Source of the DNA: Acidimicrobiia bacterium
GTDB taxonomy: Bacteria > Actinomycetota > Acidimicrobiia > Spongiisociales > SHLN01
Assembly: GCA_030623545.1 (NCBI GenBank)
Contig: JAUXLW010000014.1
Location: 1-14,157, forward strand
Reading direction: 5' to 3'
DNA length: 14,157 bases
Part shown: positions 6,320 through 13,225 of the stretch, piece after piece
Layout: each line of letters begins with the position of its first letter
How positions within the stretch are numbered: position 1 is the first letter of the stretch
Program-made: the position numbers and the translations under genes
The notes under the pieces: model-generated
The model's database searches: none
What the model was told of the DNA's origin: nothing
What the model saw: only the letters and a program-made list of their open reading frames with translations

Positions 6320-6994
6320 ATGCGAGTACTCGACCTCATGTCGACCGAGCTCATTCGGGTGCGACCGCAAACGACGCTGCGCGACGCGGCCCGACTGATG
6401 GTGGAAGCCAAGATCAGCGGCCTACCTGTGACCGATGACGAAGCAAATCTCGTCGGGCTCGTTACGGAAAGTGACTTCTTGCGCAAGGAGGTCGACCGGG
6501 GCGAGATTATGGATACCGGTTTGCTGGGAATCCTCTTCAATAACCGTGATTCGCTGGCCGAGGCCGAAACCGTTGAGGAGGTGATGGCGACGGACCTGTT
6601 CACCATCAGCCCCGAGGCAACCCTGGTGGAGGCGGCGCGAGCGATGACGAGCCACGGAATCAAACGCCTTCCGGTGGTTGATCGGGAGGGAAAACTCATC
6701 GGGGTAATCGCCCGATCTGACATCGTGGCTGCCTTTACCCGGCCCGACGAGCTCATCGAAGATGAGCTCAAAGAGGACGTCATGCGCCGTCTTCTGTTTC
6801 TCGACCCCGGCCTCGTCAACATCGAGGTAGATGGCGGAGTGGTCCGCATCAGTGGCGAACTTCCCACGCGCTCCGACGCTCGTCTCCTCGAAGCCATGGT
6901 GCAACGGACGGACGGTGTCATCCGCGCCGAGCTCGACGTGACCTGGAAGGTGGACGACACCAAGATCCCGACCAAGCAATCGCCACTGTCCTGA
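6320..6994 (+). CDS. CBS-CBS-BON domain protein
   Basis: A soluble protein of 224 residues with three modules. CBS 1 (about 3-57) begins VLDLMSTELIRVRPQTTL and ends LVTESDF. CBS 2 (about 86-140) begins VEEVMATDLFTISPEATL and ends VIARSDIV. A BON domain (about 147-210) contains VNIEVDGGVVRISGEL and a following helix-strand ending LDVTW. Paired CBS domains usually bind adenosine nucleotides and act as energy or ligand sensors; BON domains bind membranes or partner proteins. No catalytic or DNA-binding domain is attached, so it probably regulates a partner. AAAGGAG at 6308-6314, six bases before ATG, fixes the start. The stop is 8 bases before the next gene, so the two are probably one transcript. 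The family is clear, the partner unknown. Confidence 0.9.
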   Translation: MRVLDLMSTELIRVRPQTTLRDAARLMVEAKISGLPVTDDEANLVGLVTESDFLRKEVDRGEIMDTGLLGILFNNRDSLAEAETVEEVMATDLFTISPEATLVEAARAMTSHGIKRLPVVDREGKLIGVIARSDIVAAFTRPDELIEDELKEDVMRRLLFLDPGLVNIEVDGGVVRISGELPTRSDARLLEAMVQRTDGVIRAELDVTWKVDDTKIPTKQSPLS

Positions 6995-7002
6995 TCCGGA
7001 TT

Positions 7003-7830
7003 GTGAAGAGTGGGGTCGAGCTAGCGGTCCGGGAGTGGTCCGGTGCCGGAGCCCCGACTTTGGCGTTCGCTCACGCCACCAGCTTCTGCAAAGAAGTGTG
7101 GACTCCGGTTGTCGAAGAATTACGCCGGTTAGGGAGTGAGCTGCCCGTTGTCGCCTGGGATCAACGGTCCCATGGTGAATCCGGCCGGTCGTCTCTCCCA
7201 ATTGACTGGTGGGACCTGGCGGACGATGCCCTGGCAGTCATTGAATCCATCGGTGGGCCCACCATCGGGGTCGGGCACTCTTCCGGAGCCGCCGCGTTGC
7301 TCATGGCGGAGATTCGACGGCCCGGCACCCTGAACATGATTGTGGCGGTCGAGCCGACTGTGTTCCCGCCACCGTACGGATCCGCAGACAATCACCCACT
7401 GGCGATTTCCGCCAGGCGCCGCCGGGCCCGTTTCGCCAACTCCGAGGAAGCGAGGGCCAACTTCGCCGGCAAGGATGTTTTTGCGCGCTGGGATGATCGA
7501 GCTCTGGACGGGTACATCACCGGCGGGTTGCGTCCCGACGGTGACGAGTATGAGCTGGCTTGTCTCCCCGAGCACGAGGCGTCCTTCTACGCCGGGGCCG
7601 GGACCCATGGAGCATGGGATCGTCTCGGCGAGCTGCAGGTTCCCGTGGTGCTAGTGGTGGGATCTGAATCCGACAGTCACACGCCCTCTTTCGTCGAGGC
7701 TCTGGCTTCCCAATTCCGGGATGTGCAGACAACCGTGGTTTCGGAGGCAGGCCATTTTCTGCCGATGGAGCAGCCCGCTCGGCTCGCCTCCATCATCAAT
7801 CAGATCACGGCCTCAACCACATCGTCGTAG
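7003..7830 (+). CDS. Alpha/beta-fold hydrolase
   Basis: A protein of 275 residues, the usual size for single-domain alpha/beta hydrolases. The likely triad is Ser93 in the elbow GVGHSSGA, Asp224 in VVGSESDSH, and His251 in SEAGHFLPMEQP. The strand-loop AFAHATSFC forms the oxyanion region and DQRSHGES matches the D-x-R-x-H-G-x-S segment common in the family. There is no signal peptide, so it is cytoplasmic. It starts with GTG 8 bases after the CBS-BON stop, with only a weak GGA upstream, and is probably translated from the same transcript. Its last 31 bases overlap the convergent glycosyltransferase. Substrate cannot be told from sequence: esterase, lactonase or epoxide hydrolase are all possible. 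Confidence 0.88.
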   Translation: MKSGVELAVREWSGAGAPTLAFAHATSFCKEVWTPVVEELRRLGSELPVVAWDQRSHGESGRSSLPIDWWDLADDALAVIESIGGPTIGVGHSSGAAALLMAEIRRPGTLNMIVAVEPTVFPPPYGSADNHPLAISARRRRARFANSEEARANFAGKDVFARWDDRALDGYITGGLRPDGDEYELACLPEHEASFYAGAGTHGAWDRLGELQVPVVLVVGSESDSHTPSFVEALASQFRDVQTTVVSEAGHFLPMEQPARLASIINQITASTTSS

Positions 7831-8849
7831 CGGGAGGCCTGTTCCGACCAATCGAATCTGGACATGGCCGCCCGCAGTGCGGGCCTCATACCTACTAGCG
7901 TTTCGGGCTGGTCGGCCGTTTCTAACAAACGATCTGCCAGCTCTCCGTCCGCGTACAACAGGGCAGGGTGGAACTGCTCTGGTATCAGCTCCGGGTAGGC
8001 GAGCCGGTTGGGGACGAGTGGCACAGCCCCGCAATAGGCGGCCTCGGCAACGGCCACCCCGAAGAACTCCTGCCGGGCCGTGCTCACCACCACGTCGGAC
8101 ATCCTCAGGAGCCCGGCGTACTGTGTCTCGGGAGCGAGGCCAGAGTGAAGGATCCGACTGCGGAAGTGGTCGACCAGGCGACCAACGTGGGGATCCTCCG
8201 GTCGCCGCTCGCCGGCCAGCACGAGGTGGAACCGGTCGTCGGTTATGGCACAGAGTGCCTCGACGAAGGCGGCAGGATCCTTGTCGGCTTCCCAGCGGTG
8301 ATTCCACAAGACGGTGAATCGGTCGGCTCGCCGACGGGAGGGTCCGTCAAGCCGCGAAAAGTCGATTCCAACCGGGAGCACCTGAGACTTATCACGAGCG
8401 GCAGCAACCGAGCCCGGCTCGATATCAAGGTGGGGGAGGGCGTTGAAGAAGTCGGTGAGGTGAAACCGGGAGTTGAACAGCACCCGATCGGCACTTCGCA
8501 CCGAGCGCCAGTTGATCATTGCAAGCTCGTGATCGAACCTGTCAGGGTCGTATGTGAGCTGGTTCTCGTGCATGTAGAGCACCAGCGGAACCTTCTCCAG
8601 CCCCGCCTCCTGCCGGAACCGGGCTGCGTCCATCATCGCGGAAGCCAGGACCACGGCAGGCTCATGTTCGACCCGAGACGCCAGCTTGCTGCCGGCATGA
8701 AGCAGCGTGGATCGCCAGCCCTCGCCCGAACGGGTCAGCAGGGTGATCTCGTGGCGGGATGCCGCCGCATAGCCTTCGGCCCAACTTTGATGGGACCCGG
8801 CGAACCAGGGCTCGACGAGGAGGACGTTGAGCGGAGGAGATGCCGTCAC
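7800..8849 (-). CDS. tRNA-queuosine alpha-mannosyltransferase-like glycosyltransferase (QTMAN/GTDC1, DUF3524)
   Basis: A GT-B glycosyltransferase of 349 residues. The N-terminal half is the DUF3524 domain characteristic of QTMAN: VEPWFAGSHQSWAEGY (12-27), VLYMHENQLTY (90-100) and MINWRSVRSADRVLFNS (111-127). The C-terminal half has TVLWNHRWEADKDP (179-192) and the nucleotide-sugar signature RQEFFGVAVAEA of the GT4 type. The vertebrate member adds mannose from GDP-mannose to queuosine 34 of tRNA-Asp; bacterial members are less studied, so the substrate here is inferred. No other queuosine genes are in view. It starts with GTG 8849 without a Shine-Dalgarno; TAGCGT lies 6 bases upstream, suggesting a leaderless start. 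It is divergent from the response regulator and its 3' end overlaps the hydrolase by 31 bases. The family is sure, the acceptor moderately so. Confidence 0.85.
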   Translation of the reverse strand: MTASPPLNVLLVEPWFAGSHQSWAEGYAAASRHEITLLTRSGEGWRSTLLHAGSKLASRVEHEPAVVLASAMMDAARFRQEAGLEKVPLVLYMHENQLTYDPDRFDHELAMINWRSVRSADRVLFNSRFHLTDFFNALPHLDIEPGSVAAARDKSQVLPVGIDFSRLDGPSRRRADRFTVLWNHRWEADKDPAAFVEALCAITDDRFHLVLAGERRPEDPHVGRLVDHFRSRILHSGLAPETQYAGLLRMSDVVVSTARQEFFGVAVAEAAYCGAVPLVPNRLAYPELIPEQFHPALLYADGELADRLLETADQPETLVGMRPALRAAMSRFDWSEQASRYDDVVEAVI

Positions 8850-8855
8850 GAGCGC

Positions 8856-8861
8856 ACGCTA
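8856..8861 (-). promoter_or_regulatory. Putative leaderless -10 box (TAGCGT) for the QTMAN-like gene
   Basis: On the minus strand TAGCGT ends 6 bases before GTG 8849. It fits TAnnnT and no ribosome site is present. Confidence 0.4.
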
Positions 8862-8905
8862 ATGGTCTTGAGCCAAGCGTCGGCCCTACGTTTCTAGCTC
8901 TCTTA

Positions 8906-8933
8906 TCTCATTCTCAGGATGTAACGGCATACT
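8906..8933 (+). promoter_or_regulatory. TCTCA direct repeat and -10-like box before the response regulator
   Basis: TCTCAT (8906-8911) and TCTCAG (8912-8917) are tandem, followed by G. CATACT (8928-8933) ends 7 bases before ATG 8941 and could serve as a relaxed -10 for a leaderless transcript; there is no Shine-Dalgarno. OmpR-type regulators commonly bind direct repeats in their own promoters, and M. tuberculosis MprA is known to use loosely conserved direct repeats. The same TCTCAG hexamer recurs before the secreted protein gene. Confidence 0.4.
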
Positions 8934-8940
8934 TCTCCCC

Positions 8941-9621
8941 ATGAGAGTCCTGGTTGTCGATGATGACGCCGCGGTCCGCAACTCCCTCGACAGGGCTTTG
9001 CGGCTCAACGGCTACACGGTGGACCTGGCTGTTGACGGTGCGGATGCCTTGCAACAGCTGCAGAAGGATCCACCGGACGCCATGGTTCTTGACGTGCTGA
9101 TGCCCAACACCGACGGCTTGGAGGTCTGTCGGAGGGTCAGGGCGCTCGGTGACCAGACACCGATTCTGATGCTGACAGCTCAAGACAGCGTCGCGCACCG
9201 GGTGAGTGGTCTCGATGCCGGAGCCGACGACTATCTGCCCAAGCCGTTCTCGCTCGATGAGCTGCTGGCACGGTTGCGAGCCCTTTTGCGTCGCACCGCT
9301 CGCGAGGGAACGTCCGATGACGGCCCCCTCGAGTTCGCCGACCTGCGTATGGATCTCTCCACATTCGAAGTCTTTCTGGCCGCCCGCAAAATCGAGCTGA
9401 CTCGAACCGAGTTCAGCCTCCTCGAATTGTTCTTGCGCAATCCCCGCCAGGTGCTCACCCGAGACATCATCAACGAACGAGTGTGGGGCTACGACTTCCC
9501 CACCAGCTCCAATTCGCTGGAGGTATACGTGGGTTACTTGCGGCGCAAGCTGGAAGCTGAAGGGGAGCCGCGCCTCTTGCAGACAGTGCGTGGCTTCGGG
9601 TATGTGCTCCGCGAGCCATGA
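8941..9621 (+). CDS. OmpR/PhoB-family response regulator, MprA-like
   Basis: A DNA-binding response regulator of 226 residues. The receiver domain (1-115) has the acidic pocket VVDDD (5-9), the phosphoacceptor Asp51 in VLDVLMP, Thr79 in MLTAQD and Lys101 in LPKPF. The winged-helix output domain (about 128-224) ends with the usual DNA-recognition and wing segments TSSNSLEVYVGYLRRKLE and TVRGFGYVLR. The receiver resembles mycobacterial MprA, an envelope-stress regulator, more than other OmpR members I can recall, so the same kind of role is likely but not shown. The stop codon overlaps the kinase start as ATGA, so the pair is translationally coupled. A TCTCA direct repeat upstream suggests autoregulation. 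Family assignment is very firm. Confidence 0.95.
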   Translation: MRVLVVDDDAAVRNSLDRALRLNGYTVDLAVDGADALQQLQKDPPDAMVLDVLMPNTDGLEVCRRVRALGDQTPILMLTAQDSVAHRVSGLDAGADDYLPKPFSLDELLARLRALLRRTAREGTSDDGPLEFADLRMDLSTFEVFLAARKIELTRTEFSLLELFLRNPRQVLTRDIINERVWGYDFPTSSNSLEVYVGYLRRKLEAEGEPRLLQTVRGFGYVLREP

Positions 9622-11045
9622 GTTTCCGCACCCGTATCGCTCTCACCGCCGCCGGAGCGGTTGCCATTGCCGTAGCAGTCGTCTCGATCGCCGCCTGGCT
9701 GGCTTCGGCGCGTTCCCTGCGAAGTGAGGTCGATCGGGACCTGGAGGAAGCCGCATCTGAGCTGGTAACCATCCCGCAGGGCTTTCTGCTTGGCGTCATC
9801 AACCTCGAGGAGAACCTGTTCTTCAATGAGGAGCTGTTCATAGAGATTCGGGGCCGCTCTCGTCGCAACCTGTTCGGGCCGTTGCCGGCCGGGCGCTTCG
9901 GCGGTGCCAGTGGTTTCGCCCAGGTCGTGGATGTGGAAGGCAACCTGATCAGCCTGGGAGGTGATCTCCGCATCCCCGCCGACTACGAGTACTTACCCAT
10001 CGGCGAGCGAGTGCAGGCAATGGCCGCCGGCGTCGAAACGGAGACCTTTTTCGAGACTGCCGAAGTATCAGGCGAAACCGTCCGCATTCTCACCCGGCAG
10101 CTCATGCCGGGGCTTGCGCTGCAGGTGGCGAGGCCGCTCGATGAGGTCGAGGCCTCACTGCGCAAGCTTGCCGTGACTCTCGGTGTAGGCAGTGTTGCCG
10201 GTGTGGCTCTCGCCGCCGTTCTTGGCCTGGTGGTAGCCCAGCTGGCCATTCGGCCGGTGGCGGCGCTCACCGCCTCGGCCGAGCATGTCGCCGAAACCAG
10301 AGACCTGAGCCATCGCATTGAGCTTCAATCGTCTGATGAGCTCGGCCGCCTGGGAGGGAGCTTCAACACGATGCTGGAAGCCCTCGAGAGCTCCGAGGCT
10401 GCTCGCCGCCAACTAGTGGCTGATGCATCCCACGAGTTGCGTACCCCCTTGACCAGCCTCAAAACCAATGTTGAGGTGTTGGCCGGCGCCGGGCCGCTGA
10501 CCGAGAGCGATCGCCAGGCCCTGATTGGAGATGTCGTTGAGCAGCTTGACGAGCTCAACCTCCTCGTCACCGACCTCATTGACGCCGCTCGGGAGGAGGA
10601 GCCGATCGACTTGCTGGTTCCGCTTGCGCTCGATGGCCTGGTGATCGAAGCCGTCGAGCGAGCCGAACGTAATCACCCCCGGATCGAGTTCCAGGTCACC
10701 TCCACACCTTGCCAGATGCGCGGAGTGCCGCGGCGCCTCAGCCGGGCGGTAGGAAACTTGCTCGACAACGCTGCCAAGTGGAGCGGGGACGGGAACCCGG
10801 TAGAGGTCACCGTTGCAGCCTGCGTTGTGACGGTGCGCGACCACGGCCCTGGCATTGGCGAGGCCGACCTTCCGCATGTGTTCGATCGCTTCTATCGCGC
10901 TGTGGATGCCCGGGCGATGCCGGGCTCCGGCCTGGGTCTGGCCATTGTCGCCCAGGTGGCCGCCACCCACGGAGGGACTGTGTCGGCACGAAATCATCCC
11001 GATGGAGGAGCCGAGTTCAGCCTCTCCTTCTCAGCGGGTTCTTAG
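9618..11045 (+). CDS. Sensor histidine kinase, MprB-like
   Basis: A membrane kinase of 475 residues that should phosphorylate the regulator before it. Topology: TM1 at about 7-30, an extracytoplasmic sensor region about 31-183, TM2 at about 184-210. A HAMP linker follows (about 208-260), with HisKA containing phosphoacceptor His272 in DASHELRTPLTSLKTN. The ATP-binding domain shows the N box GNLLDNAAKW (Asn380, Asn384), G1 box DHGPGIG (from Asp408) and G2 GSGLGLAIV (from Gly436). The sensor region has no recognisable ligand-binding domain and is acidic with several Phe residues. The ATG overlaps the regulator stop (ATGA). Sixty-five bases separate it from the secreted protein gene, which may be its target or ligand. 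Function is firm; the signal is unknown. Confidence 0.95.
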   Translation: MSFRTRIALTAAGAVAIAVAVVSIAAWLASARSLRSEVDRDLEEAASELVTIPQGFLLGVINLEENLFFNEELFIEIRGRSRRNLFGPLPAGRFGGASGFAQVVDVEGNLISLGGDLRIPADYEYLPIGERVQAMAAGVETETFFETAEVSGETVRILTRQLMPGLALQVARPLDEVEASLRKLAVTLGVGSVAGVALAAVLGLVVAQLAIRPVAALTASAEHVAETRDLSHRIELQSSDELGRLGGSFNTMLEALESSEAARRQLVADASHELRTPLTSLKTNVEVLAGAGPLTESDRQALIGDVVEQLDELNLLVTDLIDAAREEEPIDLLVPLALDGLVIEAVERAERNHPRIEFQVTSTPCQMRGVPRRLSRAVGNLLDNAAKWSGDGNPVEVTVAACVVTVRDHGPGIGEADLPHVFDRFYRAVDARAMPGSGLGLAIVAQVAATHGGTVSARNHPDGGAEFSLSFSAGS

Positions 11046-11064
11046 GTGGCTCTCAGCAGGGTTT
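11029..11064 (+). promoter_or_regulatory. Direct repeats TCTCAGC...GGGTT upstream of the secreted protein
   Basis: TCTCAGCGGGTT (11029-11040) and TCTCAGCAGGGTT (11051-11063) recur 22 bases apart, about two helical turns. The first copy lies in the last codons of the kinase gene, the second just after its stop. The hexamer TCTCAG is also in front of the response regulator, so these are candidate regulator sites. The 22-bp spacing suggests binding on one DNA face. Confidence 0.35.
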
Positions 11065-11110
11065 AAGGCAGGACGATCAATGTGAGTGTCAAGCCCGAGA
11101 AGGAGTTTGG

Positions 11111-11869
11111 ATGAAGCAGTTAGTAGCGACCCTGGCAGTCCTGATCGCCGTGGTGGCAGGGATTTCGTGGGCCACCTCGCGATCTTCGTCGGCCCAGGAG
11201 CAGGACCCTCCCGCTGAGACACCGGCACCGGACGACGATTCACCGGCACCTCTCGAAGGTCTGCGCGACTCGCTGGACGAGTTCGCCGAGTGTTTGCGTG
11301 ACAAGGGCATAAAGGTGCCGGAATTTGACCAGGGTGAGGGCCGATTCGGTTTCCACTTCGAATTCGATTCGGAGGACCTCGAAGCTCTGGCTGAGGCTCA
11401 CGAGGCGTGTGGCGATGCTCTTCCGTTTGGGGAGTTCGCTCATCCGTTCGGCGGAAGATCTTTTGACTTGGACGACTTCTCCTTCGGCGAAGACTTTCCC
11501 TTCGGCGAAGACTTTCCCTTCGGGGGGAGGCTCGGTGGCGGCCACTTGGGCTTCGGCTTCGGTGGCGCACTCGACGTCGACGAGCTTGCTGAGTGCTTGA
11601 GCGAGCTGGGCACGTTTGAGGATGTGGACGACGTCAAGGCTCAGCTCGAGCAGTGCCTCCCGGCTCGCGGAGACCTCGAGTCACGATTCGGCGACTTCGA
11701 GTCCTGGCTGGACGGATTCGATGGAGAAGAATTCTCCTTCGGCGGCCGTCATGGATTCGGGTTTTTCGACGGGCCCTGGCGTTTCGGATTTGATTTCGAG
11801 TTCGACGGCGAGCTTGATCTCGAGGATCCAGACGGGGAAGGCTCCACGTTCGAAGGGGCCGTTGCCTGA
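11111..11869 (+). CDS. Secreted acidic Phe/Gly-rich protein with two Cys-pair modules
   Basis: A protein of 252 residues, not recognised as a named family. Residues 1-28 form a signal peptide (positively charged start, hydrophobic core LVATLAVLIAVVAGISW, small residues to SSSA); there is no lipobox Cys. A Pro/Asp/Glu-rich linker follows (about 29-47). Two modules each hold a Cys pair: EFAECLRDKG to AHEACGDALP (Cys61, Cys100) and ELAECLSELG to QLEQCLP (Cys162, Cys182). Between and after them are runs of Phe-Gly with Asp/Glu, including FGEDFP repeated in tandem (about 125-136). The module resembles the C-(M/L)-R-x-x-G segment of small exported actinobacterial proteins often next to two-component genes, a link I infer from memory. 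AGAAGGAG at 11098-11105 fixes ATG 11111. The protein is strongly acidic with only three Lys after the signal, so metal binding or envelope surface display is plausible. It lies directly after the kinase and is probably regulated by it. Confidence 0.82.
   Translation: MKQLVATLAVLIAVVAGISWATSRSSSAQEQDPPAETPAPDDDSPAPLEGLRDSLDEFAECLRDKGIKVPEFDQGEGRFGFHFEFDSEDLEALAEAHEACGDALPFGEFAHPFGGRSFDLDDFSFGEDFPFGEDFPFGGRLGGGHLGFGFGGALDVDELAECLSELGTFEDVDDVKAQLEQCLPARGDLESRFGDFESWLDGFDGEEFSFGGRHGFGFFDGPWRFGFDFEFDGELDLEDPDGEGSTFEGAVA
11482..11523 (+). repeat. 18-bp tandem repeat inside the secreted protein gene
   Basis: The unit CTTCGGCGAAGACTTTCC occurs at 11482-11499 and 11500-11517 without a mismatch, and the first six bases of a third copy follow. 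It encodes the repeated FGEDFP. Being in frame and a multiple of three, it can expand or shrink without breaking the gene. Confidence 0.9.
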
Positions 11870-11880
11870 CCGACCCCCGG

Positions 11881-11886
11881 TAGACT
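11881..11886 (+). promoter_or_regulatory. Putative leaderless -10 box (TAGACT) for menF
   Basis: TAGACT ends 8 bases before ATG 11895 in the 25-base gap after the secreted protein gene. No Shine-Dalgarno is seen. It would let menF be transcribed on its own. Confidence 0.45.
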
Positions 11887-11894
11887 TCGTCGGA

Positions 11895-13211
11895 ATGTCC
11901 CGGCTGATTCCTCCACGTTTAATTGAGCTGCTGGCGGGCGCTCTTGCGGGCCCCGAGGATCGGCTCCGTAGTGCCACGGTGCCAACGGAACTGGATCCGC
12001 TCGATCTGGTCCGTGCCGGCGCTCATTCCTACGGTTGGGCTGGATATTTTCGCAGCCCGACCGGTTCGGAGCTCGGGGGTTTGGGTGTGGCCTGGCGCTC
12101 GAACGCCCGGTCGGGAGCAGGGCGCCTTCAGGAGCTACACGAGGCGGTAGAAGCCGTAGCTACCGATACGCCGCTGCTGGTGGGGTTCGCCTTCGGTCAT
12201 CAGGGCCCCCGCCTTCCAGAATGGGATGGGTTTGCTCCGGCCACCGCAGTCCTCCCGTTGATACTCGCCAATTCCGAGTCTGGAACCCTGACGATCTCTG
12301 TCCCGGCCGGACGCTCGGCAGATGAGGCGCTAAGGGCCCTTACCTTCCTGGCGATCCCGGAACCGGCCCTCGCATTCGAGGCCGCCGATCACGTGATCGA
12401 GTCCCGACCCTCACCGGCCGAGTGGAGAGCAGAGGTGACGGAAGCCCTCGGAGCCATTCGCTCTGGAGCGCTGGAAAAGGTGGTGCTGGGGCGATCGGTA
12501 ACCGTGCGCACGGAGGTGCCGGCTCTACCGTTCGACCTGCTGGCGAGCCTTAGGAACGGTTATCCAGAGTCGTATCGCTTCGGATGGCAAGAGGGTGACG
12601 CTGCCCTGGTGGGAGCCAGTCCCGAGCTATTGGTAGCGCGACATGGCCTGGAGATCACCTCGAACCCGTTGGCCGGATCGGCGGCTCGAGGCGAACGCGA
12701 CCAGGAGGATGAGCGTTTGGGCCGGGCGCTGATTGCCAGCGACAAGGATCGCAGTGAGCACGTCTTTGTGGTTGAGGACATGGCTGCCAGGTTGGAACCT
12801 CTGACAGAACGGTTGCTGGTGCCGAGCGAGCCGCAGCTGCGGAAGTTCCAGACCGTGCAACATCTATCGACTCAGATAACCGGAACGCTGCGAGCCCCCA
12901 TGTCGGTGCTCGAACTGGCGCACAGGCTTCATCCGACGCCGGCCGTCGGGGGCAATCCGCGGGATGAGGCCCTGGCGTTTCTTGACAAGATCGAGTCGAT
13001 CGATCGAGGCTGGTATGGAGGGGGAATCGGCTGGATGAGACCCGACGGCGAGGGCGAGCTTGCACTGGCTTTGCGCTGTGGGCTGCTCCGGGACCACACC
13101 GCTCATCTTTACGCCGGTGCCGGCATTGTTGCCGCCTCCGACCCTGAGGAGGAGCTGCTAGAAACGCGGCTCAAGCTCCGGCCCATGCTCGACCTTCTGT
13201 CAGCCAGCTAG
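11895..13211 (+). CDS. menF: Isochorismate synthase MenF
   Basis: A 438-residue member of the chorismate-binding family, converting chorismate to isochorismate, the first committed step of menaquinone synthesis, in the cytoplasm. Seen: EKVVLGRS with the catalytic-base Lys195; the ASPELL and NPLAGSAARG region; the LHPTPAVGG segment with His346; IESIDRGWYGGGIGW with Glu367, a metal ligand position; and a C-terminal AGAGIVAASDPEEELLET segment typical of isochorismate synthases. Length fits MenF/EntC (about 390-450). The reading frame is open back to 11616, but that part overlaps the upstream gene; ATG 11895, with TAGACT just upstream, is the sensible start. It is convergent with menD, 14 bases away. 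EntC-like (siderophore) use cannot be excluded by sequence alone, but the neighbouring menD strongly favours menaquinone. Confidence 0.93.
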   Translation: MSRLIPPRLIELLAGALAGPEDRLRSATVPTELDPLDLVRAGAHSYGWAGYFRSPTGSELGGLGVAWRSNARSGAGRLQELHEAVEAVATDTPLLVGFAFGHQGPRLPEWDGFAPATAVLPLILANSESGTLTISVPAGRSADEALRALTFLAIPEPALAFEAADHVIESRPSPAEWRAEVTEALGAIRSGALEKVVLGRSVTVRTEVPALPFDLLASLRNGYPESYRFGWQEGDAALVGASPELLVARHGLEITSNPLAGSAARGERDQEDERLGRALIASDKDRSEHVFVVEDMAARLEPLTERLLVPSEPQLRKFQTVQHLSTQITGTLRAPMSVLELAHRLHPTPAVGGNPRDEALAFLDKIESIDRGWYGGGIGWMRPDGEGELALALRCGLLRDHTAHLYAGAGIVAASDPEEELLETRLKLRPMLDLLSAS

Positions 13212-13225
13212 CAAGAGGGTGCTTT

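Noticed and set aside
5926..6975. Minus-strand ORF of 349 codons
   Set aside because: It runs antisense across the end of the Pat-like gene and the CBS-BON gene, and its Ser/Arg-rich translation is typical of a shadow frame in GC-rich DNA.
7968..8897. Plus-strand ORF of 309 codons
   Set aside because: It is antisense to the QTMAN-like gene, which has clear family motifs in the minus frame.
10709..11110. Upstream extension of the secreted protein frame into the kinase gene
   Set aside because: This part is an out-of-frame reading of the kinase ATP-binding domain. ATG 11111 has a strong ribosome site and begins a signal peptide.
11616..11894. Upstream extension of the menF frame
   Set aside because: It overlaps the secreted protein gene in another frame and has no isochorismate synthase similarity; ATG 11895 gives the normal length.
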